Assembly (NCBI GenBank): GCA_022826945.1
Contig: JAJDTY010000062.1
Span: 1 to 42,030 of the forward strand
DNA length: 42,030 nt
Source of the DNA: Candidatus Binatia bacterium
GTDB lineage: Bacteria; Desulfobacterota; Binatia; Bin18
Direction: 5' to 3'
In this document: in pieces, positions 7,566 to 15,985 of the stretch
Position numbering within the stretch: position 1 is the stretch's first letter
How the letters are laid out: every line of letters starts with the position of its first letter
Made by a program: the position numbers and the translations under genes
Notes under the pieces: generated by a model
Databases searched by the model: none
What the model saw: only the letters and a program-made list of their open reading frames with translations
Told to the model about the DNA's origin: nothing

Positions 7566-9245
7566 TTATTCAATCGGTGGAAAGACAAACTTGGCCGGCA
7601 TCACCAGCAGGTGGGCACGCGCGCCCATGGGCCGTTTCGCGCCCTCGGGCGTATACCAGGCCTCCACCCAGACATCGCCCACGTTGCCTTCCATCAGGTG
7701 TCGTTTGGGATTCGGCCCGTCCTCGTTGGGGTGAAACAGACCAGTCTGATCGACCGCACCGACATACTGAATATCGTCGTCGTTCGGACGTTTCACGTAT
7801 TCTTCCAGATTCCATTTAACCGGACCGACCCGTCCCAGCTTGACATCGTCGTCCGTGCCCTTGGCATTATCCGGGCCGTTCGCGTAGCCTACCACTTCGT
7901 ACTGCTGAAAAATTTTCGGCGTCCGTATGCCGCCAGGGCGGGCGAAGCCTCGTTCCGGGGTGATGCGAATATAATCGACCGCCTCGTAGACCGCGACCTG
8001 CCCCGTTCCCGCCACACCTTGAATGGAGACCGTGCGCAATCCTTCTGCCACACCAGCCTTGGCAAAGACTTCCGCCACAATCGTCTGGTTGCCATCGAGC
8101 CGCAGGGATAACACGCCTACGCCCTCGCCAAAAGAAAATTTATCTGCCGACAGCGTGTCCCCGGAGAAGCCCAGCCCGAAAATTTTTACCGTCTGAGGTG
8201 AGCCGGTTTGGATCATGGTCGGACTGACCGTCAGCAGCCGCGCCCCACCCTGGCTCCGGTACCAGGTTTCGTCCATACCCAGATCGCCGAAGTTGGTCAG
8301 CAAGCGCCGGCCGGAAACGGTGTTCCCATCTTCAGAGGCAAAGAAAATCTCGCGCTGCCGCATCTCACGGCCGGTTGGGCCGCTCTCCTTGGCTTGGGCA
8401 ACGCCGCGCCATTGGAAACCGGTATACATCGTCCCAGTCGTGGAGCCCTCCATCCGCGAGCCGTCAGCAAACGTATAGGAAAATGTGCCGGTGTATTGAT
8501 CGTCCTCCCCGGCTATCAGCGTAAGCCGCCCGGTGTAGTCCCCACCGCGTCCGGGGTCATGGCCAACCACTAGCCAGGTTCCGGCATAGCTCGGCTTTTT
8601 AGCTGCCTGCCAAGCCGTCCAGGCTTCGGTCTCAAATGGCTGGTGCTTGATCAGATGGGGCACCGCGCTGGTCTTGGCGTCGTCGAACCAATAGTCTTTC
8701 AACTGGCCGGCAGAGGCGGTCTCACTGCCGATATTCGCCATGAGCGCAACCTTGGCATCCGGCAGCCGCTCCCACGAGTCCTGCGTCCGGCGCTGCAAGG
8801 CGATCCGGGCGTAGGTATGACACTGGATACAGCCGGCCTGGAGGGGTTTGGGCACGTCCTGCGTGGTGCGGATATTGCGCTGTTCGAGAATAAAGCGATA
8901 GGGCTCGACTTCTTTGGGAGCCAGCCCGTAGTGATCGCTCAGATATTTGACCAGAATGCGGGCATCTCCGTCCTGCAATTCGACCCCGTGCGTTCGGACC
9001 ATACGGCTGAGCGTCATGCTCCAGCCTTCGGGTGACTTGCGCTGGGCTTCAATCGCGTCAAGCTTGCCGTTCTCTCCTTGCGGCGCGTGGCAACGTATAC
9101 AGCGGACCACCAACGTTTCTCGGGCGGAAGGCGTTACTTGGTGTTCGGCAGCCTTGACATCGTGGATCGTACCGACGAGCCCCACCAACACAGGCAACAC
9201 CCCAATATGCCATCTCATCCGTTTCCATGTTTTTCCGGTCGTCAT
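7566..9245 (-). CDS. qhpA: QHNDH alpha subunit, copy 2 (diheme cytochrome c)
   Basis: A 559-residue alpha subunit. The start is the ATG at 9245 behind AGGAGAGGACAGGT; the open frame upstream (to 9461) has no signal peptide and crosses the promoter. Signal peptide residues are about 1-33 (IGVLPVLVGLVG, cleavage near VKAA). Haem c motifs CIRCH (49-53) and CIQCH (139-143) match the spacing of copy 1. The body contains YAGTWLVVGHDPGRGG, the MYTGFQWRGVAQ block and the shared C-terminus RRPMGAR-like MGARAHLLVMPAKF. It heads the canonical A-D-C-B operon and has its own promoter in the 170-base gap shared with divergent qhpE. Confidence 0.95.
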   Translation of the reverse strand: MTTGKTWKRMRWHIGVLPVLVGLVGTIHDVKAAEHQVTPSARETLVVRCIRCHAPQGENGKLDAIEAQRKSPEGWSMTLSRMVRTHGVELQDGDARILVKYLSDHYGLAPKEVEPYRFILEQRNIRTTQDVPKPLQAGCIQCHTYARIALQRRTQDSWERLPDAKVALMANIGSETASAGQLKDYWFDDAKTSAVPHLIKHQPFETEAWTAWQAAKKPSYAGTWLVVGHDPGRGGDYTGRLTLIAGEDDQYTGTFSYTFADGSRMEGSTTGTMYTGFQWRGVAQAKESGPTGREMRQREIFFASEDGNTVSGRRLLTNFGDLGMDETWYRSQGGARLLTVSPTMIQTGSPQTVKIFGLGFSGDTLSADKFSFGEGVGVLSLRLDGNQTIVAEVFAKAGVAEGLRTVSIQGVAGTGQVAVYEAVDYIRITPERGFARPGGIRTPKIFQQYEVVGYANGPDNAKGTDDDVKLGRVGPVKWNLEEYVKRPNDDDIQYVGAVDQTGLFHPNEDGPNPKRHLMEGNVGDVWVEAWYTPEGAKRPMGARAHLLVMPAKFVFPPIE

Positions 9246-9301
9246 ACCTGTCCTCTCCTCCAGGCTGGAACACTGGACGCCATCTCTGACGCAATAGTCG
9301 G

Positions 9302-9329
9302 ATTCTATACCTCTCTGAGTGGGAGTCAA
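9302..9329 (-). promoter_or_regulatory. Sigma70-like promoter of QHNDH set 2
   Basis: Minus-strand TTGACT (9329-9324) and TAGAAT (9307-9302) are 16 bases apart and lie about 60 bases upstream of qhpA2. The opposite strand of this intergenic region must also carry the qhpE promoter; only a weak candidate (TTGTCT at 9346 with an AT-rich stretch near 9370) is visible. Confidence 0.55.
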
Positions 9330-9415
9330 ATGGAAAGAAGCGGCGTTGTCTATGTCGTCTTCTCCCTCGCATAAACAGGTATATTTGGTATGCTTTGCTG
9401 GCAGGGAGCAGGGGC

Positions 9416-10123
9416 ATGGGTCAGGACAGAGCACCGACCGGAGCGGGGGTGAGAGTCGCACTTATCGATAGCGGGGTGAATGCCCAGCATTCGCATGTCG
9501 GCAACGTCGCGGGCGGCATCCATTTTTTCTTGAACGAGGAGAACGAGGTCCAGACCAGCCCGGAGTATCCCGACCACATCGGGCACGGGACCGCCCTCGC
9601 CGGTGTGGTCCGTGCCAAGGCTCCCCAAGCCGAGATCTACGCGGTCAAGATTTTTACCGACCATCTGGCCACTGCGTTTCCGGTCCTGGAAGCGGCCTTG
9701 GGCTGGACCGTTAGACAACGCATGAAAATCATCAATCTGAGCCTGGGGCTGATTAACGCGCAGCATCGCCAGCCGCTCTCGGCCCTCGTTACCCAGGCAC
9801 AGGAAGCAAATCTCATCCTGATTGCGTCTTCTCCCCCGGACCGCTCGGATGTGCTCCCCGCAACCTTACCCGGCGTCATAGGCGTGGCCGCAGACGAAAG
9901 CTGTGCGTGGGACGAATACCGCGCACTCACGGACAGCCCGGTTCCCTTTCGCGCCCATCCCTATCCACGCTCCCTGCCCGGTCCGGCCCAAACGCAGAAC
10001 TTTTACGGCCATAGTTTTGCCTCAGCGCATATTGCCGCAGCCCTCGCCCTCCGAGCTGAGCACCACCCGGACCTGACGCCAGAATCCGCCCGGACCTATC
10101 TCCAACAGACGAGCAGGGCGTAG
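9416..10123 (+). CDS. qhpE: QhpE, subtilisin-like protease removing the QhpC leader
   Basis: A 235-residue S8-family serine protease. The ATG at 9416 follows AGGGAG by seven bases; an in-frame TTG at 9395 is less likely. The catalytic triad is visible as Asp18 (VALIDSGVN), His57 (HIGHGTALAG) and Ser200 (GHSFASAH). There is no signal peptide or prodomain, matching the cytosolic QhpE that cleaves the QhpC leader after crosslinking. It is divergent from qhpA2 rather than co-directional with it, unlike the Paracoccus operon. The substrate-side EDV(L/I)G motif in both gamma leaders is the likely cleavage context. Confidence 0.92.
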   Translation: MGQDRAPTGAGVRVALIDSGVNAQHSHVGNVAGGIHFFLNEENEVQTSPEYPDHIGHGTALAGVVRAKAPQAEIYAVKIFTDHLATAFPVLEAALGWTVRQRMKIINLSLGLINAQHRQPLSALVTQAQEANLILIASSPPDRSDVLPATLPGVIGVAADESCAWDEYRALTDSPVPFRAHPYPRSLPGPAQTQNFYGHSFASAHIAAALALRAEHHPDLTPESARTYLQQTSRA

Positions 10124-10666
10124 ATTGCTTTTTTCGCCCTCACCACCAGCCTGCCGGGACACATAGGCGCAGCGCTATGCCTTGCCGCGGCGAAATGTCT
10201 GTTTGAAGGGAACAGTCTGCAAGGCAGAATTGCTGGCAATTGTTTTGTCTCCCCGTACCTCCTCACTCTGAGAGCACGTTCATTTCAGGGGAAGACTATG
10301 GTCGCTAGACGCCAGCCCTGCAGTGTCCCCCTGGCCATTGTCCGGCTGGTTATTGTCTTGTTCTGTGTGATCGCACGCCATGCTGTCCTCCAGTGATCTC
10401 TTGCGTAAGAGTTCGTTGACCCGCTCCGCCAAGGCTACGGGCCGTAGCGTGTCCGCGGCCACATCATAGAAAAACAACTCCGTCAATTCTCGGCCCATAC
10501 GTAAGCGGAAATCATGTTCTTCTGGATTGACATTTGTGCATTTCTTCCGTTCGATGCAGGAACAAGAAGAACATTATCCTTTGCCAACCCCCTAGGCTCT
10601 CACCGTACGATTTCTTATTGACGCAGACCTGCCTCGGGCCACGGGCGAGTCCTTTCGGAAGACGGC
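10124..10666 (+). other. Long intergenic stretch after qhpE, mostly without recognisable content
   Basis: Between qhpE and hicB I see no RNA gene, strong terminator or insertion sequence. The only coding candidate is the weak minus-strand frame listed separately. A TTTTTT stretch directly follows the qhpE stop, but no convincing stem precedes it. With hicAB next to it, the stretch may be a remnant of past insertion. Confidence 0.5.
10280..10498 (-). CDS. Possible small hypothetical protein, 72 residues
   Basis: An ATG-initiated frame whose first ~40 residues look protein-like (ELTELFFYDVAADTLRP, then an amphipathic LAERVNELLRKRS). The rest becomes polar and low in complexity (NNQPDNGQGD). 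No good ribosome site precedes it and I recognise no family. It may be a decayed gene fragment or chance; it is listed because nothing else explains this stretch. Confidence 0.25.
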   Translation of the reverse strand: MGRELTELFFYDVAADTLRPVALAERVNELLRKRSLEDSMACDHTEQDNNQPDNGQGDTAGLASSDHSLPLK

Positions 10667-11098
10667 TCACGCTGCCGCACGGTCCTCGACAACCAAGCTG
10701 CGCCCGACGGCGCGGAGTGCCTTTTCGACCTGGCCGATGTGGGAGCGGTGGTCGGGGTTCAGCAGGCGGCGAACGACGGATTCACTCAAGCCCAATCGAG
10801 CGGCAAGCGCGACTTTGGTAATCCCCTGGGCACGCATGGCCGAATAGAGGGCTAGTTTAGCGGCGACAATGGGAGGGACCGCAACAAGCACTTGCCCTTC
10901 GGCGACCGGGCTCGGGATTGGGATGTCCCACCGCTCACGGACATATCCAGCTAAGGCTACGCCCAAGGCGTCCTCGGCCATCGCTATGGCTTCGGCCCGG
11001 TCTTTGCCGCTGGTCAGCGCCCCAGGGACGTCGGGAAAGGATACCCAGAATCCTCCGCCTTCCTCGGGATTCAAAACGCACGGATAGCTGTACTGCAT
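10667..11098 (-). CDS. hicB: HicB-family antitoxin with C-terminal helix-turn-helix
   Basis: A 143-residue antitoxin of a type II toxin-antitoxin pair. The N-terminal half is the HicB fold (MQYSYPCVLNPEEGGGFWVSFPDVPG and then TSGKDRAEAIAMAEDALG), which binds and blocks HicA. The C-terminal half contains a Xre-like DNA-binding helix-turn-helix (GITKVALAARLGLSESVVRRLL). Such HicB proteins repress their own promoter. It begins one base after the hicA stop, so the pair is one transcript, toxin first. A repeat-containing promoter upstream of hicA is the probable operator. Confidence 0.93.
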   Translation of the reverse strand: MQYSYPCVLNPEEGGGFWVSFPDVPGALTSGKDRAEAIAMAEDALGVALAGYVRERWDIPIPSPVAEGQVLVAVPPIVAAKLALYSAMRAQGITKVALAARLGLSESVVRRLLNPDHRSHIGQVEKALRAVGRSLVVEDRAAA

Positions 11099-11099
11099 A

Positions 11100-11306
11100 T
11101 CAGAACTCCCTTTTGTCGATATTCAGATCTTTCAGCATAGCGGCCAAAAGCCCTGTGCCGATCTCTTTGCGCGGAACGGTCGTGAGGTGATTGTCCAGAT
11201 GAATACGTCCGTGACTGCCTTTACCGTGGCCGGGATCGAAGCGGAAGGTCTGCCCGGTCTTTCTGGCGTAACGCTTGGCGCGTCTGATGAATTCCGCTCC
11301 GTTCAT
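11100..11306 (-). CDS. hicA: HicA-family mRNA interferase toxin
   Basis: A 68-residue toxin with the double-stranded-RNA-binding-like HicA fold. The GxGSHGRI motif with the catalytic His32 is intact, followed by the typical TTVPRKEIGTGLLAAMLKDL tail. The family cleaves mRNA when free of HicB. The length is normal and nothing suggests inactivation. There is no visible ribosome site before the ATG, and the candidate -10 box ends only eight bases upstream, so the transcript may be leaderless. Confidence 0.93.
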   Translation of the reverse strand: MNGAEFIRRAKRYARKTGQTFRFDPGHGKGSHGRIHLDNHLTTVPRKEIGTGLLAAMLKDLNIDKREF

Positions 11307-11314
11307 TGAGGAAC

Positions 11315-11359
11315 AATATGACGCAGAAATGCACGATTATCAAGCAGAAATGCACGATT
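11315..11359 (-). promoter_or_regulatory. hicAB promoter with two 16-base direct repeats (probable HicB operator)
   Basis: The 16-mer GCAGAAATGCACGATT occurs at 11323-11338 and again at 11344-11359, a 21-base period or two helical turns. Each copy contains the small palindrome GCA-N4-TGC. On the minus strand TTGATA (11343-11338) and CATATT (11320-11315) are 17 bases apart, so one repeat fills the spacer between the promoter boxes and the other lies just upstream. This is the arrangement expected for autorepression. Confidence 0.6.
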
Positions 11360-11417
11360 GAGGGAGTCTGCCGGTATTCGAGGCTGACAAATCCAGTGCT
11401 GGAAGAGGATGAGCACC

Positions 11418-13157
11418 CTACCCGGTGGCGGCCTGTAGAATATCGGGCGCTTGGGTCAGTTCCTGGTAGGTTCCCTGCCACTCGACCGCACCGTGCTTGA
11501 GCACGACAACCGCATCATCGGCGTGGAGTGAGCTCAACCGATGGGTCACTACCAGGGTCGTACAACCTTGCATCAACGTGGACAAGGTCTGACGGACGTC
11601 GGCTTCGCTTTCGACATCAAGGCCGGACAAGGCTTCGTCCAGCACGAGAATCCGGGGCTTTTTGAGCAGGGCACGGGCCAGGGCAATGCGCTGACGCTGG
11701 CCGGCCGACAGGCGCGCCCCCCGTTCGCCCACGGTAGTCTCGTAGCCGTCAGGCAACGCGGCCACATATTCGTGCAGGCCAACCGCGGTGACCGCCGCAA
11801 CGATCTCTTCGCGGCTTGCCGCCGGGCTGGCGTAGGACACGTTTTCCAGAATTGAGGCGTGAAACAGAAAGGGCTCGTGTCCGATGACGACTACGCGCTG
11901 ACGCAACCAGTCTAAGTCCAGATCTCTCACGTCATGGCCGTCCAGATAGATGGTTCCGGCCTGAGGCTCATACAGTCGTATCAGGAGGTCAACCAGCGTG
12001 GACTTACCCGTTCCGCTCGGCCCCAGAACGGTCAGGCGCTGCCCCGCCCCTACCCGAAAACTCACCTGACGCAACACAGGCTGACTGGCCGGGGCGTTGG
12101 TCTGATAGCCGAACGACACGTCACGAAATTCGATCTCGCCGCGGAGGTCCTTGAGGCGTAGGGTCCCACTGGACGGCTCGGTATATTCCTGTCCGATATC
12201 CAGAAACTCGAACACCCGGTCCACGGACACGCCGGCCCGCTCGATACGCAAATACAGGTCCATCAGAACCTGAATGGGACTGAAGGCGCGGGACTGGTAG
12301 GCAGCGAAGGCAACCAGACTGCCAATACTCATCTGGCCCTCAATCACCAGATAGCCTCCGTATAGAGTGACCAGGGTGCTGCCCAGAAACGTCGTGGCCG
12401 TCGCGGTCGTACTGCCGATATAGCCGATCATTTCAAACCGTGTCACCAGCGCAACAAAGCGTTGACCCAGTCGGCCCAGGCGTCCCAACTGGGTAGGCTC
12501 CGCACCGAACTGCTTGACGAATTTGATAGCCGACAGGGACTCAACCAAGAAGGCGGAAATCGAGGCGTTCAACTCGCGTACCTTGCGGGTTTCCTCGACC
12601 ATATACGGCTGGATTTTTCGGACCCCATATATTTGCAAGGGGATGACGAGCAGGCTGACTAAAAAGAGCCGCCAGTTGAGCCAGATGAGAAATCCCACAG
12701 TTGCCAGCAGGACGAAGATATTGGTGACAAAAGTGAAGGCCGCATCGGTGAGGACGGACTGAATCTCGGCAATATCGGTATTCAGGCGCGACAAGAGGTC
12801 GCCGACTTTGACCTGGGTATGGAAGCGAAGAGAGAGTTTCTGCAAATGGGCGAAGAGGTGCTGTCTGAGCGCAAATAAAACGCGTGCCGTAACCTGGGTA
12901 TAGAGATAACGGTTGACCGCCCCGACTCCATAACCGAGCAGGGTGACACCCAACATAATCCCGCACAGCGTCACCAAGAGCGACACGTTGCGCGCGAGCA
13001 GCACATCGTCAATCAGGATTTTGGTGAACAGCGGCCAGAGCAGACCGAGAACGGTGCCAAAGGAGGATAGGAGAAAGACGAAGCCGATTCTGCGCACATA
13101 CGGCTTCACAAAGGGCGACAGCCGATAGAAACGAGAGAGTACCGAGGCAATACGCAT
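11418..13157 (-). CDS. qhpF: QhpF, ABC exporter of the QHNDH maturation pathway
   Basis: A 579-residue fused membrane/ATPase ABC transporter, start taken at the ATG 13157; a GTG at 13226 would add 23 residues without a ribosome site. Five to six membrane segments occupy residues ~25-290. The nucleotide-binding domain shows Walker A GPSGTGKST (379-387), signature LSAGQ (483-487), Walker B ILVLDE (503-508) and switch His539. The Q-loop position reads VVVIGHEPFLF, with His427 where Gln is usual. In the known pathway QhpF carries the crosslinked gamma subunit to the periplasm. The gene lies between qhpE and qhpG, which supports this over a generic lipid or drug exporter. Confidence 0.85.
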   Translation of the reverse strand: MRIASVLSRFYRLSPFVKPYVRRIGFVFLLSSFGTVLGLLWPLFTKILIDDVLLARNVSLLVTLCGIMLGVTLLGYGVGAVNRYLYTQVTARVLFALRQHLFAHLQKLSLRFHTQVKVGDLLSRLNTDIAEIQSVLTDAAFTFVTNIFVLLATVGFLIWLNWRLFLVSLLVIPLQIYGVRKIQPYMVEETRKVRELNASISAFLVESLSAIKFVKQFGAEPTQLGRLGRLGQRFVALVTRFEMIGYIGSTTATATTFLGSTLVTLYGGYLVIEGQMSIGSLVAFAAYQSRAFSPIQVLMDLYLRIERAGVSVDRVFEFLDIGQEYTEPSSGTLRLKDLRGEIEFRDVSFGYQTNAPASQPVLRQVSFRVGAGQRLTVLGPSGTGKSTLVDLLIRLYEPQAGTIYLDGHDVRDLDLDWLRQRVVVIGHEPFLFHASILENVSYASPAASREEIVAAVTAVGLHEYVAALPDGYETTVGERGARLSAGQRQRIALARALLKKPRILVLDEALSGLDVESEADVRQTLSTLMQGCTTLVVTHRLSSLHADDAVVVLKHGAVEWQGTYQELTQAPDILQAATG

Positions 13158-13313
13158 AGCGACAGGCCTGAGAGGGCAATGACCAAGCCGACTGTACAGC
13201 AGCTTAGCCGGAGATAAAATAGACACGGCCCGCGTGTTGCTCTTCCTGATCCGACGGCATAAGCTCCGGGTAATAATCTCACGATTTCATAGTGGCGGTC
13301 TTAGAGGTCTGAC

Positions 13314-14807
13314 GTGACATCCCCTTCCGCAGCAGACATCGTGGTTGCCGGCGGCGGCCCGGCCGGAGCGACCATCGCCCACCAACTCGCAGGCTTCGGC
13401 TATCGTGTCGTTCTTATCGAGAAGCGCCGTTTTCCGCGGCACCAGATTGGGGAATCCCTGACACCGAGCATCCTTCCCTTGCTCGACTTTCTAGGCGTCC
13501 GAACCCAGGTGGAACAGGCCGGCTTTCTGCGTATGGCCGGTCACAGCGTGTGTTGGGGCTCCTCCCGACCACGCACCGCGCATTACAGTTCGGATCAACA
13601 CTGGCGCGGTTTTCAGTCTGTGCGCGCCGATTTTGACCTGATCCTGCTTAATCACGCCCGTCAGGCCGGTGTCCAGGTTATGGAAGGACAGCCGGTGCGA
13701 GATGTCCGGCCTGACGGGGAGCACGACGTGACCGTCCGCTATGGTTCAGGAGAACGTATTCGGACAGCATTCTGTGTTGATGCGACCGGCCACGCGGGCA
13801 TATACGCCCGCCAGAACTTGCGCCAGCGAGACCGCGTCTTTCAAACCATGGCCCTGACGGGCTATTGGCAAAACGCGGGGAATCCACCCGGCGTAGACTT
13901 CGCTAACACCCTGCTTGAAGCCTATGCGGACGGCATGGTCTGGTCAGTCCCGCTGCACACCGGCGAGCGGAATGTCACGTTGCTGATTGACTGGCGCCAC
14001 AGCCGCGCCATAAAGCGGGTCGGACTGCAACGCTTTTATATCGAGGAACTCCGCAAGGCGGCCTATGTCTCGGGTTTTCTGACTGATGCACACCTCCCCC
14101 ACCCACCTCAGGTCTTTGATGCCAGCCTGTACACCGCACGGCAGTTTGTCGCCGGCCGCACCCTGCTTGTCGGTGACGCCGGCCTGTTCATTGATCCCTT
14201 GTCCTCGGAGGGAGTCCGGAAAGCCATGGCATCCGCCATTACCGGCGCTGTGGTTGTCAACACCATACTTCAGCGACCCGCCATGCAGTCCCAGGCCGCC
14301 GAGCTGTACGAAGCCGGTCAACGAGACACCTATCACAGCCACTATCAGCAGTCGGCCCGTTATTATGCGGAAGAGGGCCGCTGGCCGGACCGCCCCTTTT
14401 GGCAGCACCGTTGCCTGCGCCTTGAACCCGACGCGGTTCCCGCCGCTCTGCAGCAGCCGGCCGTAGCCTTTTCTCCGTTTGATTCCCAGCCGGTTTCACA
14501 CTTGATGGTAACACCTGACCTGCGTATTCAGGAGAAACCTGTGATCGAGGGCTCGTATGTGGAGCTCCGGCCTGCGGTTGTGACCCCGCGTTACCCGCGC
14601 GGCCTGCGCTTTCTGTCCGGAGTCAATGTCCCGACCCTGCTGCGTTGCGTACAGACACAGTACGCCGTTCCGGACATTCTGGAGGCCTATCAACGGCACC
14701 CCGACGGGCGGCAGAGTCCGCCTGCCCAAATCCGTCAGGTTCTGGCCCAGTTGTATCAAGAGGGCCTGCTCAGGCCGATTTCGCCAGACGAAAGCCAATC
14801 AGATTGA
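13314..14807 (+). CDS. qhpG: QhpG, FAD-dependent monooxygenase for CTQ biogenesis
   Basis: A 497-residue class A flavoprotein monooxygenase. It starts at GTG 13314 behind AGAGGT. The FAD-binding GGGPAG is at 13-18, the DATG strand-end motif at 156-159 and the second FAD motif GDAGLFIDPLSSEG at 287-300. In the characterised system QhpG hydroxylates the gamma-subunit tryptophan that becomes CTQ. A C-terminal ~100-residue extension resembles a winged-helix-like tail (LAQLYQEGLLRPIS). It is divergent from qhpF, and its 3' end overlaps the convergent FGE-like gene by 38 bases. A tryptophan halogenase is the main alternative by fold, but the location argues for QhpG. Confidence 0.88.
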   Translation: MTSPSAADIVVAGGGPAGATIAHQLAGFGYRVVLIEKRRFPRHQIGESLTPSILPLLDFLGVRTQVEQAGFLRMAGHSVCWGSSRPRTAHYSSDQHWRGFQSVRADFDLILLNHARQAGVQVMEGQPVRDVRPDGEHDVTVRYGSGERIRTAFCVDATGHAGIYARQNLRQRDRVFQTMALTGYWQNAGNPPGVDFANTLLEAYADGMVWSVPLHTGERNVTLLIDWRHSRAIKRVGLQRFYIEELRKAAYVSGFLTDAHLPHPPQVFDASLYTARQFVAGRTLLVGDAGLFIDPLSSEGVRKAMASAITGAVVVNTILQRPAMQSQAAELYEAGQRDTYHSHYQQSARYYAEEGRWPDRPFWQHRCLRLEPDAVPAALQQPAVAFSPFDSQPVSHLMVTPDLRIQEKPVIEGSYVELRPAVVTPRYPRGLRFLSGVNVPTLLRCVQTQYAVPDILEAYQRHPDGRQSPPAQIRQVLAQLYQEGLLRPISPDESQSD

Positions 14808-15495
14808 AGCGAAAATTGGGGTTGTTGCGGAAGCGGTAGGACACCCGGCAAAACTCGGGGAAGAGCAGCCAAGCTCCTCCGCGCAACACCTTGACCGTTC
14901 CGGTCGCCGGGCCCTGCGGGTCTTCGGTCGGGGAGACCGCGTAGTACCGCGGGTCGTACCAGTCAGCCACCCACTCCCAGACGTTACCGGCCATGTCATA
15001 CAAACTATAAGGATTGGACGGGTAGCTCCCGACCGGAGTGGTCCCGGCCCGATTATCATAATTTGCCAGCTCCCGATTGATCCCATCTCCCCACGGATAG
15101 GGCTGGTCTGCTAACCCGCCGCGGGCCGCGCTTTCCCATTCGGCCTCGGTGGGCAGCCGACCCCCGGCCCAGGCACAATAGGCCTGGGCATCATGCCAAC
15201 TCACCAAGACCACCGGATGGTCTTCTCGCCCCGCCGGCGGTGCATTTCGTTCCTGGTCCCAATTCTCACGTTCCGCCCGGGCATCATCGAGATGGGGCGC
15301 ACGATGGCCGGTGTCGAGGATAAACTGCTGGTATTGGGCATTTGTCACTGGATATTGGGCAAGATAAAAACTCCCCAGCGAGACCAAGTGGGCCGGACGT
15401 TCGGGCGGCGTCCCGCTCTCGCTTCCCATGCAAGACTCACCCGCGGGGATGTGGACGAGCAGGCTCCCATCTTTTGGGTTGACGATAGGCTTCAT
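14770..15495 (-). CDS. FGE/SUMF1-fold protein lacking one catalytic cysteine
   Basis: A 241-residue protein of the formylglycine-generating-enzyme sulfatase domain family: IPAGESCMGSESG, LPTEAEWESAARGG, YPWGDGINRELANYDN, YDMAGNVWEWVADWYDP and RGGAW are all present. True FGEs bind copper with two cysteines spaced five residues apart after RGGS. Here the first is Leu211 and only Cys216 remains, so formylglycine formation is unlikely as such. No signal peptide is present. It is the last gene of a three-gene operon, overlapping the previous gene by four bases and qhpG by 38 bases. A different oxidative or purely structural role near QHNDH maturation is possible. Confidence 0.85.
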   Translation of the reverse strand: MKPIVNPKDGSLLVHIPAGESCMGSESGTPPERPAHLVSLGSFYLAQYPVTNAQYQQFILDTGHRAPHLDDARAERENWDQERNAPPAGREDHPVVLVSWHDAQAYCAWAGGRLPTEAEWESAARGGLADQPYPWGDGINRELANYDNRAGTTPVGSYPSNPYSLYDMAGNVWEWVADWYDPRYYAVSPTEDPQGPATGTVKVLRGGAWLLFPEFCRVSYRFRNNPNFRFNLIGFRLAKSA

Positions 15496-15980
15496 GAGTT
15501 GACCAGGCGATAATCCCGACCCAACGAGTCAAACAGTTCAGCCAGGGCGCTTTCAACGCTACGTCTCAACCCTGCTCGCGGTACCATGGTCAGCGTCCCT
15601 TCCGTCCAGGTTGGGGCCATTAAGTGGACCTGCTCCGTTCGCTTTAAATGGACGACTTGTTGCACTTGCAGTTCGAGCGAATAGGCTAACACGGCGGCCG
15701 GGTGTTCCACGACCCGAAGTGAGATATTCAGCTCGGCTGGAAAATCCCCGACTGCCAGCGCGTTGCGGCGGAGGTGAGTGGCAGCCAGCGTGTGGAGCTG
15801 CATTTCAGAAAACCCCAGTCTCCGTGCCGGAGGGCTGAGGGCCACAATCGCCACCCGAAAACCTTCAATCCCGAACAGCGTCGTGGCGTCAGACCGGAGG
15901 CCAGCAACCGAGGTGGGCCAGACCAGACAGACGAGCAGACACAGCAGGCGGGCGGCAGCAAGGGAGGCTGAGAGCGACAT
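15492..15980 (-). CDS. Secreted protein of unknown function
   Basis: A 162-residue protein with a clear signal peptide (SASLAAARLLCLLVCLVWP, cleavage near SVAG). The mature part alternates hydrophobic strands (FRVAIVALSPPARRLGF, AELNISLRVV, LAYSLELQVQQVVHLK) and a C-terminal helix pair (RRSVESALAELFDSLGRDYR). This layout recalls small periplasmic proteins that assemble near the membrane, but I recognise no family. It overlaps the FGE-like gene by four bases (ATGA) and follows the next gene by five bases, so the three are one operon. Confidence 0.75.
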   Translation of the reverse strand: MSLSASLAAARLLCLLVCLVWPTSVAGLRSDATTLFGIEGFRVAIVALSPPARRLGFSEMQLHTLAATHLRRNALAVGDFPAELNISLRVVEHPAAVLAYSLELQVQQVVHLKRTEQVHLMAPTWTEGTLTMVPRAGLRRSVESALAELFDSLGRDYRLVNS

Positions 15981-15985
15981 AGCCC

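Noticed and set aside
9246..9461. N-terminal extension of qhpA2 to 9461
   Set aside because: It crosses the divergent promoter region, has no signal peptide, and a ribosome site precedes the ATG at 9245.
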